Shown here piece after piece: positions 34,373 through 42,671 of a stretch of 64,000 nt of DNA. The notes beneath the pieces are model-generated. The model did no database searches. It saw nothing but the letters and a program-made list of their open reading frames with translations, and had not been told where the DNA came from. Both the position numbers and the translations under genes were made by a program. Location: assembly GCF_023370075.1 (NCBI RefSeq), contig NZ_CP097149.1:2726001-2790000 (forward strand), read 5' to 3'. The first letter of the stretch is position 1, and every line of letters starts with the position of its first letter. Source of the DNA: Deinococcus sp. QL22. Lineage in GTDB: Bacteria > Deinococcota > Deinococci > Deinococcales > Deinococcaceae.

Positions 34373-35116
34373 TCAGCGCACCACATCCCGCCAAGTCCGC
34401 ACCCTGATCCCCGGCAACTCTCCCAGTGGGACAGCCTGCCAGCCCGCTTCCTGCATTTGCCGCAGTAGTTCGGGCAGGGCAGGCACGGTCACGCGTGCGC
34501 CGGGGCCAGCGTCGTGCAGCACCAGCACTGCGCCGGGGTGAAGTTTGGAGAGCACTTGGGCGGGCATTGTTTCAGGACTCGCTCCACGCTCCCAGTCGCC
34601 GCCCTCTGCGCTCCAGTGTGCGCCCGTAACGCCTGCCACGCGCTGCCCCAGCACCGTTGCCAGCGTGTACGCGCCGTGTGGTGGGCGGTGGAAGCGGGCG
34701 GCCCGGCCCGTCAACGCACTCACCCGGCGGGCGGCCCGAACAGGATCGAGTAATGCGCCCCAAGGTGAACGAATCCAAGCATGAACATGCCGCGCCGCGT
34801 GCGGTTCCACCTCATGCCCCTCGGCCAGTAGGCGGGCCATCAGGTCGGGGTGCGCCTCGGCGTTGGCGGCGATGACAAAGAAGGTGGCCCGTACATTGGC
34901 CGCCCGGAGCGCGTCTAGTACGGCAGGTGTGGTGGTCGGGTCTGGCCCGTCGTCGAAGGTGAGGGCAAAGGTTTTTTCTGCCCCTGTGCCCTGCCGCACA
35001 GTTCCCAGATTCAGCCGCTGCACCAGCACATAGGGCAGGCCAATATAGACGGCCCCCACTGCGCTCACCAACCCCAATGTTCGGAGCCGCACCCCATTTT
35101 TGCCCTTCCCACTCAT
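34373..35116 (-). CDS. Polysaccharide deacetylase (NodB domain), membrane-anchored
   Basis: After an N-terminal membrane helix (TLGLVSAVGAVYIGLPYVLV) comes the NodB domain with TFDDGPDPTTTP (motif 1), EVEPHAARHVH (motif 2, metal His residues), RFHRPPHGAY (motif 3) and GAVLVLHDAG (motif 5). Family members remove acetyl groups from chitin-like polymers or peptidoglycan. ATG at 35116 gives 247 residues. Its place in the mreB-fabZ-glycosyltransferase run suggests envelope modification. Confidence 0.9.
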   Translation of the reverse strand: MSGKGKNGVRLRTLGLVSAVGAVYIGLPYVLVQRLNLGTVRQGTGAEKTFALTFDDGPDPTTTPAVLDALRAANVRATFFVIAANAEAHPDLMARLLAEGHEVEPHAARHVHAWIRSPWGALLDPVRAARRVSALTGRAARFHRPPHGAYTLATVLGQRVAGVTGAHWSAEGGDWERGASPETMPAQVLSKLHPGAVLVLHDAGPGARVTVPALPELLRQMQEAGWQAVPLGELPGIRVRTWRDVVR

Positions 35117-35237
35117 AAAAAATCGCGATAAGCCGGAAGCGAATCTGACTGAAAGGAGTGGCAACAGAAGTCGGGGTCAGAAGATGAACGTACCTTTGAC
35201 GTTTGTCCAAAGGGGCGGGAATCGGAGGGCTTCGGCT

Positions 35238-36404
35238 TCACCATTGACCACTCACCACCAACGGTTTTGCCTGTTCTCTGCCCAGTTTACCCAGCAACGC
35301 CGCCGCCACCCGCTCCGCCGCATCTGGCTTGCTCACAGCCATTGCTCCGGCGCTTAGGCGGGCGCGTTCGCTGGAGTCCAGGGCGTGTAGAACAGAGCCG
35401 CGCAATTGGTTCTGCTCTTTGACCCACAGGGCCGCGCCGTGCCGTACCAGATAGTCGGCGTTGTGTTCTTCCTGCCCCGGAATCGGTTCGTAGACCACCA
35501 GTGGCACGCCCAATGTGGTGGATTCGGCCACCGTGAGGCCGCCCGCCTTGCCCACCACCAGATCGGAGGCGGCCAGCAGTTGCGGAAAGCGGCGCGTGAA
35601 ACCTAGATGATGAATGGTGGCCCCGCCCAGGCGCGTGACGCCCTGTTCCTTGGCTCCGGCCAGCACCAGCACTTGCACCCGCCGCCCCAGCCCACCCAGC
35701 TCGGTCAGCACGCGGCCCAGCGCCCGGTAAGCGCCTGTGCCGCCGCCCGACAGCAAAATCAGCGGGAGTTCTGGGTCTAGGCCGTGTTCGGCCCGCAGCG
35801 CCGCCTGATCCGAGCCGATGAGTTGGCGGTAAATCGGCGCAATCGGAATACCTGTGACCACCACGCTCTTCGGCGGAATCTTCCAGCGGGCCATCTGTTC
35901 CTGCGCCTCATCCGTCGCCACCATCAGCAACTCGGCTTCGGGCCGCGCCCAGTGATGATGCACACGGTAATCGGTGACCACCAGCGCATTCAAAAAGTCT
36001 GCCCCCAGCCGCATGCGGGCGGCATTGGCAAGCGCGGTAGGCGTGGGGTAACTGCTGACCACCACCTCGGGCCGCACCTCGCCCACATCGCGCAGCATGC
36101 CGCGCCTGCCCAGCCACGTAAATACGTTGGTCAGCGCCTTGGGTTCCGATTCGCGGTCTGTCCAGTCATAGAAGGCCCGGTACATGCCCGGCGCGTGCCG
36201 CAACCACCAGTCGTAGATATGCAGTGTAAACAGGCGTTCCACAGGAGTCATGTACTCGATAAAGTCGGCGTGCCGCACATCCAGCGGAGTTCCTGCCGCC
36301 CGGAGTGCCCGGTCTATCGCGTCGTTGGCCTGATGGTGCCCACTCCCAAACGAGGCTGAAACGATCAGTGCCCGCAGCGGGTCAGAAGGGGAAAGCTCAG
36401 GCAT
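35238..36404 (-). CDS. Glycolipid glycosyltransferase, MGDG synthase/UgtP-like
   Basis: SASFGSGHHQANDAIDRAL near the start is the MGDG-synthase signature. The C-terminal half has the nucleotide-sugar site (LSGGGTGAYRALGRVL and VGKAGGLTVAESTTLGVPLVVY). It probably transfers a sugar to diacylglycerol to make membrane glycolipids, which are abundant in Deinococcus. ATG at 36404 gives 388 residues. Confidence 0.88.
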   Translation of the reverse strand: MPELSPSDPLRALIVSASFGSGHHQANDAIDRALRAAGTPLDVRHADFIEYMTPVERLFTLHIYDWWLRHAPGMYRAFYDWTDRESEPKALTNVFTWLGRRGMLRDVGEVRPEVVVSSYPTPTALANAARMRLGADFLNALVVTDYRVHHHWARPEAELLMVATDEAQEQMARWKIPPKSVVVTGIPIAPIYRQLIGSDQAALRAEHGLDPELPLILLSGGGTGAYRALGRVLTELGGLGRRVQVLVLAGAKEQGVTRLGGATIHHLGFTRRFPQLLAASDLVVGKAGGLTVAESTTLGVPLVVYEPIPGQEEHNADYLVRHGAALWVKEQNQLRGSVLHALDSSERARLSAGAMAVSKPDAAERVAAALLGKLGREQAKPLVVSGQW

Positions 36405-36418
36405 ATGCGCCGCCGCTT

Positions 36419-36460
36419 GCTCCGCTCCACAGTCCACGGTCCACGATCCCATACCCTACA
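36419..36460 (+). repeat. Family 2 dispersed repeat, fragment
   Basis: CTCCACAGTCCACGGTCCAC then GATCCCATACCCTAC. It resembles the CCACGATCCAC-type units at 37652-37727 and 57649-57775, and fills the gap between two operon genes. Confidence 0.5.
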
Positions 36461-36488
36461 ACCAACCTCCCACATCTCACAATCTGCC

Positions 36489-37634
36489 TCATCCCCGCCT
36501 CAACAGTGCCAGCCCCAGCCCTGCGAATACCACATTCGCCAGCCACACGCCCACTTCGGGCAGACCGGGCAGCAGCGGCGCAAGCGTGAGGCCCAGAAAA
36601 AACACGAGGTAGTAGCCCACCGCGATCATCAGGGCAAGGCCGAGGGACACGCCTAAAGTGCGCCCATAGCGCAGGGCAAACGGCAGGGCGGCCAGTGCCA
36701 ACACCAGATTTCCGAAGGGCAGGGCCAGCTTGCGGTTCAGGTTCACGCGGGCCGTTTGACGCTCGGACGCTTTGGCATTCTTGTCGTTCAGCACGGCCAT
36801 CAATTCATTCCAACCCTCGCCGTCTGCGCCGATGGCGTCGGCATAGGTCGCCAGCGTTTTCTTACGGCTCAGGCCCGTGTCTATGACCAATGTGTCAGAA
36901 GGTTTGGGGGGCAAAATTACGCTGGGAAACACGGCCTGCACGGCTTCGCGGAAGGCTTGTGGGTCAGTTTCGGACACCTTGGAGAGTTGCGCCGCCGCCG
37001 CGTAATCCACCGAATAGACGCTGTAGCCGCGCAGGGTCAGGCGGTTGTTTTCAAAGGTTCCGGCGTCGGCAAAAATAATCCGGCCCTGCTTGGGCACGTC
37101 AGCTGACCACTGTTCCAGCCGAATCTGTTTCAGTTCGCGCTTGGCCCCGTCGTAGCTGCCCAGCGAAAGGGTCAGATTGTTGCCCAGATCGACCGTTTTG
37201 CCCACGAGCTGAGACAGGCCCGCGCCCGTGAGAACGTCCCAGTACAGGCCGCGCGTTTCTATGTTAGCCCTCGGAGCTACCCACAGCGACAGCCAGATGG
37301 AGAGGGCTGTGACCGCCGCCGCCGTGGCCCACACGGGCCGCGCCACCCGCCCCAGGCTGATGCCGCCCGACTGCACCGCCACGAGTTCGCGCTCGGTCGC
37401 CAGCCGTCCGAAGGCCACCACGGTCATCAGCACCACCGCCATTGGCAGCACCTTCACCAGCGTATCGGGCATCTGGAAGCCGATCCAGCGGGCCACGAGG
37501 CCAATCGGCACGCCCGTGAGCCACTGACTGGAAATAAAGAAGTAGCCGAAGCTGAGGATGGCCGTAAATAGCAGTGCGCCCGCCAGGAGCGGCGGCAGCA
37601 GCTCTAGCGTGACGTAGCGGGAGAGGCGGGTCAT
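36489..37634 (-). CDS. LptF/LptG (YjgP/YjgQ) family permease
   Basis: Three N-terminal membrane helices, a periplasmic beta-jellyroll-like region from about residue 130 to 270 and three C-terminal helices, as in LptF/LptG. YVTLELLPPLLAGALLFTAI and ATERELVAVQSGGISLGRV are typical. In Proteobacteria the pair LptF-LptG drives LPS export with LptB. No second subunit or LptB is present here, so the exported lipid and the true partner are unknown. 381 residues. Confidence 0.9.
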   Translation of the reverse strand: MTRLSRYVTLELLPPLLAGALLFTAILSFGYFFISSQWLTGVPIGLVARWIGFQMPDTLVKVLPMAVVLMTVVAFGRLATERELVAVQSGGISLGRVARPVWATAAAVTALSIWLSLWVAPRANIETRGLYWDVLTGAGLSQLVGKTVDLGNNLTLSLGSYDGAKRELKQIRLEQWSADVPKQGRIIFADAGTFENNRLTLRGYSVYSVDYAAAAQLSKVSETDPQAFREAVQAVFPSVILPPKPSDTLVIDTGLSRKKTLATYADAIGADGEGWNELMAVLNDKNAKASERQTARVNLNRKLALPFGNLVLALAALPFALRYGRTLGVSLGLALMIAVGYYLVFFLGLTLAPLLPGLPEVGVWLANVVFAGLGLALLRRG

Positions 37635-37651
37635 GGGGTGCCTTTGGCCCG

Positions 37652-37727
37652 GTGGCTGGATCGTGGATCGTGGATCGTGGGGCGTTCGCTACTCTCCACG
37701 ATCCACTCTCTACAATCCACGTTCCTC
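37652..37727. repeat. Family 2 dispersed repeat, palindromic copy
   Basis: A left part repeats GGATCGT three times. A right part reads CCACGATCCACTCTCTACAA then TCCACGTTCC. The arms are complementary. It fills the gap between fabZ and the LptF/G gene. Confidence 0.65.
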
Positions 37728-38157
37728 ACCCTTTCGCCACAGCAAACAGAATCGTGGCTTCGGCGGCCACCATGCCGTCTACCTCGGCGCGGCAGGTCGT
37801 TTTGCCCAGCCCCCGGCGCAAGAATTCCAGTTTGGCGTGCAGGTGCAGAACGTCCCCCGGAATCACCTTGCGCTTAAAGCGTGCGCCCTCGATGCCCGCC
37901 AGATAGCCGATCTGCCCCGGCTCCATCTGCTCGCGCATACAGAACATGCTCGCCTGCGCCAAGGCTTCAACAATCAGTACCCCTGGCATCACAGGTTCAG
38001 TGGGAAAGTGGCCGGTAAAAAACGGCTCGTTGATGCTCACATTTTTGACGGCATGCACGAGGCCGCTCTCTGCGCTCAGCACGCGGTCAATCATGACGAA
38101 TGGGAAGCGGTGAGGCAGGATTTTTAGGATGTCTTGGATGAGCAGGGGTTCGGTCAT
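37726..38157 (-). CDS. fabZ: 3-hydroxyacyl-ACP dehydratase
   Basis: [12 protein letters not shown] has the catalytic His and [13 protein letters not shown] the catalytic Glu. At 143 residues it matches FabZ. It dehydrates beta-hydroxyacyl-ACP in fatty acid synthesis. It follows mreB on the same strand with a repeat element between them. Confidence 0.95.
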   Translation of the reverse strand: MTEPLLIQDILKILPHRFPFVMIDRVLSAESGLVHAVKNVSINEPFFTGHFPTEPVMPGVLIVEALAQASMFCMREQMEPGQIGYLAGIEGARFKRKVIPGDVLHLHAKLEFLRRGLGKTTCRAEVDGMVAAEATILFAVAKG

Positions 38158-38183
38158 GTGGCTCCTGTTGGGGGCGTTGGCGT

Positions 38184-38319
38184 GATCTAAGGGTCAAGAG
38201 TCTAAGAACAGAGCAGACGTTGCAGCCTAAGCCAAAAAGCGGGCGCAGCCATCTTATCCGGCCCGCGCCCACTTCTCGCCCTAAAATCCTTAGACCCTGA
38301 AACTCTCGACTCTCAGACG
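38184..38319. repeat. Palindromic family 1 element between mreB and fabZ
   Basis: The left arm reads ATCTAAGGGTCAAGAGTCTA. The right arm, reversed, reads CGTCTGAGAGTCGAGAG and CAGGGTCTAAGGAT. The centre includes GCGGGCGCAGCC and CCGCGCCC. The ends match those at 28641-28811. Confidence 0.65.
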
Positions 38320-38323
38320 TTGT

Positions 38324-39364
38324 TCAGCGGCGCAAGTAGTTGTCGCTCGACACGAGGCTGTCGCCCAGCACCGGAATCATTTCCAGCGCCATGCCTGTGC
38401 CTACCGCAACGGCTTCAACTGCGTTTTCGGCCACAGCAACGGGAATCCCGGTGGTCTGACGCAAGAGTTCGTCGAAGTTGCGGAGCAGGCTGCCCCCACC
38501 CGTCATCACGATGCCCCGATCAATAATGTCGCTGACCAGTTCAGGGGGTGTGATTTCCAGCACGCGCTTCACGCAGTCCACAATTTTGGAGACGGGTTCC
38601 GACAGGGCTTCCACCACGTCATGGCTGTCCAGCGAAATGGTTTTGGGCAACCCGTTGACCAGATCGCGCCCGCGCACTTCTGCGGTCAGGCTTTCGCCGT
38701 CGTTCAGCAGCATGGCCGCGCCCACTTTCACCTTAATTTCTTCTGCGGTGCGCTCACCAATCAGCACGTTATGCTTGCGGCGCACATAGCGGATGATGCT
38801 TTCATCGAACTCATTGCCCGCGATCCGCATGGATTCGCTGACCACGATGCCGCCCAGAGAAATCACAGCCACATCGGTACTGCCGCCGCCAATATCCACG
38901 ACCATGCTGCCAATCGGCTCGGCAATCTTCAGGCCCGCGCCAATGGCGGCGGCCAGCGGTTCCTCGATCAGGAAGGCGCGTTTGGCGTTGGAGTTCAGGG
39001 CGGCCCGCAGCACGGCGCGTTTTTCCACGTCACTGACGTTGCTGGGTACACCGACCATGAGTTGAGGCTTGAACCCGAATAGGCGTCCCGCGTTGCCCTG
39101 CACTTTTTGCAGGAACATGGTGATCATTTTTTCGGTGAGGCCTTCATCAGCAATAACGCCGTCTTTGATGGGCCGCACTGCCACAATTCCGCCCGGCGTG
39201 CGCCCGATCATGCGGTAAGCCTCCTCGCCCACCGCTTTGACCTGCTTGCTGTCGCGTGTCATGGCGATCACGCTGGGTTCTTGCAGTACCAAACCACGGG
39301 TCTTGCTGTAAATAAGGAACGTCGCCGTTCCCAGATCAATGCCAATATCTTCAGACAACCGCAC
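38324..39364 (-). CDS. mreB: Cell shape-determining actin homologue MreB
   Basis: The phosphate-1 motif GIDLGTATFLIY, VVDIGGGSTDVAV and MTGGGSLLRNFDELL are the actin-fold nucleotide sites. At 346 residues the length is normal. It polymerises beneath the membrane and guides lateral wall synthesis with MreC, MreD and PBP2, whose genes lie 11 kb away. The GTG start has GGAGG 7 nt before it; a 5-codon out-of-frame ATG overlaps the start. Confidence 0.96.
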   Translation of the reverse strand: MRLSEDIGIDLGTATFLIYSKTRGLVLQEPSVIAMTRDSKQVKAVGEEAYRMIGRTPGGIVAVRPIKDGVIADEGLTEKMITMFLQKVQGNAGRLFGFKPQLMVGVPSNVSDVEKRAVLRAALNSNAKRAFLIEEPLAAAIGAGLKIAEPIGSMVVDIGGGSTDVAVISLGGIVVSESMRIAGNEFDESIIRYVRRKHNVLIGERTAEEIKVKVGAAMLLNDGESLTAEVRGRDLVNGLPKTISLDSHDVVEALSEPVSKIVDCVKRVLEITPPELVSDIIDRGIVMTGGGSLLRNFDELLRQTTGIPVAVAENAVEAVAVGTGMALEMIPVLGDSLVSSDNYLRR

Positions 39365-39508
39365 GCATTTCCTCCGGTTCCCAATTGGGGAAGCTCGGCG
39401 CAGGCTTCAGATCCTGACCGGGCGCAAAACCCTGTCATGCTATCACGGGGCATGAGGAGAGCTTAAACCACGACTCATCCAGTTAAAATTACCCCTATTG
39501 GTCGACGT

Positions 39509-39760
39509 TCAGCGGGGTTTGATGTATGCCCCCAACGCGGCGACGGCACTGGTCAGCACGGCCAGCACCAGCGCCCGCGTGAAGCCGGGGATATCGGCCC
39601 AGCCCAGCCCGGCGCTCATGGCACTTTCCAGGCTGCCCACCGAACGCAACCACAGCGGCGCACCCGCACTCAGCGCCGCAAAAGCGCCCAGAGTCAGGGC
39701 GGCCAGCCCCAGCCCAAACAGCACCAACAGCAGGGTTAAGATCCACGCGACAACGCGCAC
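39509..39760 (-). CDS. Small membrane protein of unknown function
   Basis: 83 residues with two strong hydrophobic segments (VVAWILTLLLVLFGLGLAALTLG and ALVLAVLTSAVAALGAYI) and a positively charged end. GGAGGT 3 nt before the GTG and TAGAAT further upstream support a real gene. I do not recognise a family. Confidence 0.6.
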   Translation of the reverse strand: MRVVAWILTLLLVLFGLGLAALTLGAFAALSAGAPLWLRSVGSLESAMSAGLGWADIPGFTRALVLAVLTSAVAALGAYIKPR

Positions 39761-39894
39761 CAGACCTCCGGCGATTCTAACAAAACCTTCATTCGGGGCA
39801 TTCTAGTTGGGCTGGGTGGGAACAGGGTGAAAACGCAGCATTGCCACCGTTGGTGAATCATCGGTGTCGGCATTTAGCCGCTACACTGGCCCGC

Positions 39895-40143
39895 GTGTCT
39901 TTGCCTGCCCGCGTCCGTGTAACCCGCCCACCCCTGCCCCTGTCTCACACTCTCCGCAACGCTGTTGCCCGAATGCTGCCTGCCGCGCCGCTCCCCGAAT
40001 TGACCGCCGCTGCTTTGGCGATTGCTGGCGGGGCCGTGATCGGTGCATCTCTGCGCTGGGATGGGGGAGAGGCACTGTTTATAGAGTCGGGGTGGCGGGG
40101 GCGGGGGATAGAAGAGGAATTGGCGCGGGTGTTAGGCGATTGA
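39895..40143 (+). CDS. Small protein with a GNAT-like C-terminus
   Basis: 82 residues. TACACT at 39882-39887 lies 7 nt before the GTG, a leaderless start. The C-terminal ALFIESGWRGRGIEEELARV resembles the acetyl-CoA-binding loop of GNAT acetyltransferases (RGRG followed by a helix). The protein is far too short for a full GNAT domain, so it may be a remnant or an unrelated small protein. Confidence 0.5.
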   Translation: MSLPARVRVTRPPLPLSHTLRNAVARMLPAAPLPELTAAALAIAGGAVIGASLRWDGGEALFIESGWRGRGIEEELARVLGD

Positions 40144-40350
40144 GATTGGGGTTGCTTGTCTTGTTCCACGATTTGCCCCACCCTCGGCCCTACCTGGTGG
40201 CGTAGGGGAGCGGCGCTGCGCTAGGCAGGATTGATCTTGTTGGATTCAGACTTACCTAAATCTCTCTTTTGAAGCGGAATCGCCAGTCGTCGTGGACGAC
40301 GGCCTCACATGGATGGGGCGGGGACGAGCTGGGGGGCGGTATCGGGGTTG

Positions 40351-40440
40351 TTGCGCCCTCTCCCTTGGCTGGCACAGCTCCGCAGGAGAGGGGGAAGGCC
40401 GGGGACTCGCAGAGCTGCGAAGCAGATGGGGTGAGTGAGC
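40351..40440 (-). repeat. Family 3 repeat, diverged copy
   Basis: On the minus strand CCCCATCTGCTTCGCAGC is followed by CCGGCCTTCCCCCTC. It adjoins a family 1 unit at 40444-40480, as in the element at 28641. The rest of the 416-nt gap (40144-40559) shows nothing else I can support. Confidence 0.5.
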
Positions 40441-40443
40441 AAC

Positions 40444-40480
40444 GCGATTGCCCTTCCTCAGACCCTAGACCCTTAGCTCA
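40444..40480 (+). repeat. Family 1 repeat, single copy
   Basis: GCGATTGCCCTTCCTC then AGACCCTAGACCCTTAG. Confidence 0.7.
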
Positions 40481-40559
40481 CGCTTCCATAAACCGCCCCC
40501 ATCCCAACCGCCCCACCCCACTCACTGTCTCCCTAACGCCCGTTTGGTAGCCTGGCGCC

Positions 40560-41735
40560 ATGACCGCCACCCTGGCCGCCCCTGGCATGTCGTTTGCCCT
40601 CTCCGACGAGCAGCGCATGATTGTGCAACATGTGCGCGAATATTGCCGCGCCGAGATTGCGCCCAAAGCCGCCGAGTTTGACCGCAGCGGTGAGTATCCA
40701 CACGAGCAATTGCGCGGCTTGGCCGACCTGGGCCTGATGGGGGCCACCGTGCCCGAAGAATGGGGCGGCGCGGGACTGGACAGCGTGACCTACGCCCTGT
40801 GCTTAGAGGAAATCGCGGCGGCTGATGCAAGTGTGGCCGTGATCGTGAGTGTGCAAAATGGCCTGCCCGAACAGATGATTTTGCGCTATGGCACCGACGC
40901 CCAGCGCGAGCAGTATTTGCGCCCCCTGGCGACTGGGCAGCACATCGGCGCGTTTTGCCTGACCGAACCCGGGGCAGGCAGTGACGCCGCCAGCCTGAGA
41001 CTAAAGGCTGAGGCCGCTGATGACGGTTGGATTTTGAACGGCAGCAAAGCGTGGATTACCAGTGGCGGGCAGGCCCACACTTACCTTGTGATGGCGCGTA
41101 CAGGCGGCGCGGGTGCACGCGGCGTGAGCTGCTTTGTGGTGCCGCACGACGCCCCCGGCCTCAGCTTTGGCAAGCCCGAAGAAAAGCTGGGCCTGCACGC
41201 TGCCCACACCACCACCGTCAATTTTGATGGCGTGCGGGTGGGCGCGGATCAACTGATCGGTGAGGAAGGGCAGGGCCTGATTATCGCGCTGGCGAGCCTG
41301 GATGCGGGGCGCATCGGCATTGCCATGCAGGCACTCGGCATTGCCCGCAGCGCTCTGGAACATGCCGCCCGCTACGCCCTGGAGCGCGAGCAGTTCGGCA
41401 AACGCATCAGCGAATTTGAAGGCGTGTCATTCAAGATCGCGCAGATGGCCGCCCACACCGAGGCTGCCCGGATGGTGGCCCTCAAAGCCGCGTGGCTGAA
41501 GGACGCGGGCCAGCCCTACGGCAAAGAGGCCAGCATCGCCAAGCTGCTTGCCAGCGACGCCGCCGTGAACTGTAGCCGCGACGCCATCCAGATATTCGGC
41601 GGCAACGGCTACAGCCGCGACTACCCGGTAGAACGGTTGTACCGTGACGCCAAAGTGACGGAGATTTACGAAGGCACCAGCGAAATTCAGCAGTTGGTGA
41701 TTAGCCGGGCGGTGTTTAAAGAACTGGGTGGGTGA
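40560..41735 (+). CDS. Acyl-CoA dehydrogenase
   Basis: CLTEPGAGSDAASL, the FAD-binding AWITSGG, RDAIQIFGGNGYSRDYPVERLYRDAKV and the catalytic Glu region EIYEGTSEIQ are diagnostic. It oxidises acyl-CoA to enoyl-CoA; short-chain or branched-chain substrates are likely from overall similarity to butyryl/isovaleryl enzymes, but this is inference. TAGCCT 6 nt before the ATG suggests a leaderless message. 391 residues. Together with aceA it points to growth on fatty acids. Confidence 0.93.
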   Translation: MTATLAAPGMSFALSDEQRMIVQHVREYCRAEIAPKAAEFDRSGEYPHEQLRGLADLGLMGATVPEEWGGAGLDSVTYALCLEEIAAADASVAVIVSVQNGLPEQMILRYGTDAQREQYLRPLATGQHIGAFCLTEPGAGSDAASLRLKAEAADDGWILNGSKAWITSGGQAHTYLVMARTGGAGARGVSCFVVPHDAPGLSFGKPEEKLGLHAAHTTTVNFDGVRVGADQLIGEEGQGLIIALASLDAGRIGIAMQALGIARSALEHAARYALEREQFGKRISEFEGVSFKIAQMAAHTEAARMVALKAAWLKDAGQPYGKEASIAKLLASDAAVNCSRDAIQIFGGNGYSRDYPVERLYRDAKVTEIYEGTSEIQQLVISRAVFKELGG

Positions 41736-41738
41736 GGC

Positions 41739-42650
41739 TCACAGTTCTTCAAAGTATTCACTGTCAACGCGGCGAATACTGTAAGTTTTGCGGGTCAACA
41801 CTCCTACGCTGTAGTCGATCATCAGGCTGGCAAGCATATGGCCGTCAATCAAAATGATGTTTCCGATCTGGGCCGCCGTTTGTTTAGCTCCCTCGCTAAA
41901 GCCGGAGGTGGTCAGAAATACGCCTTTGCTGGCGCGGTGATAGGTCAGGCTTCCGGCGAAGGTTCTGATCTCCGGACTATGCACTGTGTTTTGCCATTTT
42001 TTGGCTTGCAGATACACCCGGTCTAGCCCCAGCGGGTCTTGCTTGATCATGCCGTCGATGCCGTTGTCACCGCTGCGGCCCAATGCTTGCCCAGCGTCGC
42101 GCACACTGCCGCCGTAGCCCATCGACACCAGCACTTCCACCACGAGCCGTTCAAATTGTTGGGGTGAAATCTGCATGACTTGGCTCAGCAACTCATCGGC
42201 CAGTGAGGTGAGAAGTTGACTGTAGAGCGTTGCCAGTTGCTCTTCGGGTGAGGTCACCAAAGAAATGTCATCCGGCGTTGGTGCGGCTGGTGCCGTTTGG
42301 GATTGGCCCGTCGTTTTAAAGGCTAGAAACTCCGGGTAGATCTCCAAATCACGTTGGACGATTCGGCCCGGAGTTCGTGCCAAAAGCTCCTGCCCTCGCG
42401 TGGTGATTTTGACAGTCCCGCGTGTTTCTGTGGCTAGAGCTTGTGCTTTGGTCAAATAGGTTTTGGCCCACCCGATCCGGTTTTTATAGATGGTCTGTTT
42501 GCCGCTGGGGAGCAATTCCTGTAGGTCTGAATCGCTTAGACCGAGTGTGGCTGCCACATGGCCGGCAACCTCGCGCATCACGTGTGTGGTGCCGTCTTGC
42601 ACGGCTTCCAGTAGGGGGCGCATCAGCGATTGGTAATCCGGAACAGCCAT
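41739..42650 (-). CDS. Mrr-like restriction endonuclease (type IV)
   Basis: The N-terminal half (DYQSLMRPLLEAVQDGTTH) is the Mrr N-terminal domain. The C-terminal half is the PD-(D/E)xK core: ERLVVEVLVSMGYGG, GDNGIDGMI and YLQAKKW. E. coli Mrr cuts methylated DNA. No methyltransferase or restriction partner adjoins it. The ATG lies only 12 bp from the end of an IS630-type element, and its -10 box TAGGCT uses the TA of the insertion site. Confidence 0.88.
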   Translation of the reverse strand: MAVPDYQSLMRPLLEAVQDGTTHVMREVAGHVAATLGLSDSDLQELLPSGKQTIYKNRIGWAKTYLTKAQALATETRGTVKITTRGQELLARTPGRIVQRDLEIYPEFLAFKTTGQSQTAPAAPTPDDISLVTSPEEQLATLYSQLLTSLADELLSQVMQISPQQFERLVVEVLVSMGYGGSVRDAGQALGRSGDNGIDGMIKQDPLGLDRVYLQAKKWQNTVHSPEIRTFAGSLTYHRASKGVFLTTSGFSEGAKQTAAQIGNIILIDGHMLASLMIDYSVGVLTRKTYSIRRVDSEYFEEL

Positions 42651-42656
42651 TGCCCC

Positions 42657-42662
42657 AGCCTA
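42657..42662 (-). promoter_or_regulatory. -10 box of the Mrr-like gene at the IS junction
   Basis: TAGGCT on the minus strand, 6 nt before the ATG. Its first two bases (42661-42662) are the TA target duplication of the IS. The -35 position (TTCGTA at 17-nt spacing) falls inside the IS. Confidence 0.5.
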
Positions 42663-42671
42663 GTACAGCGT

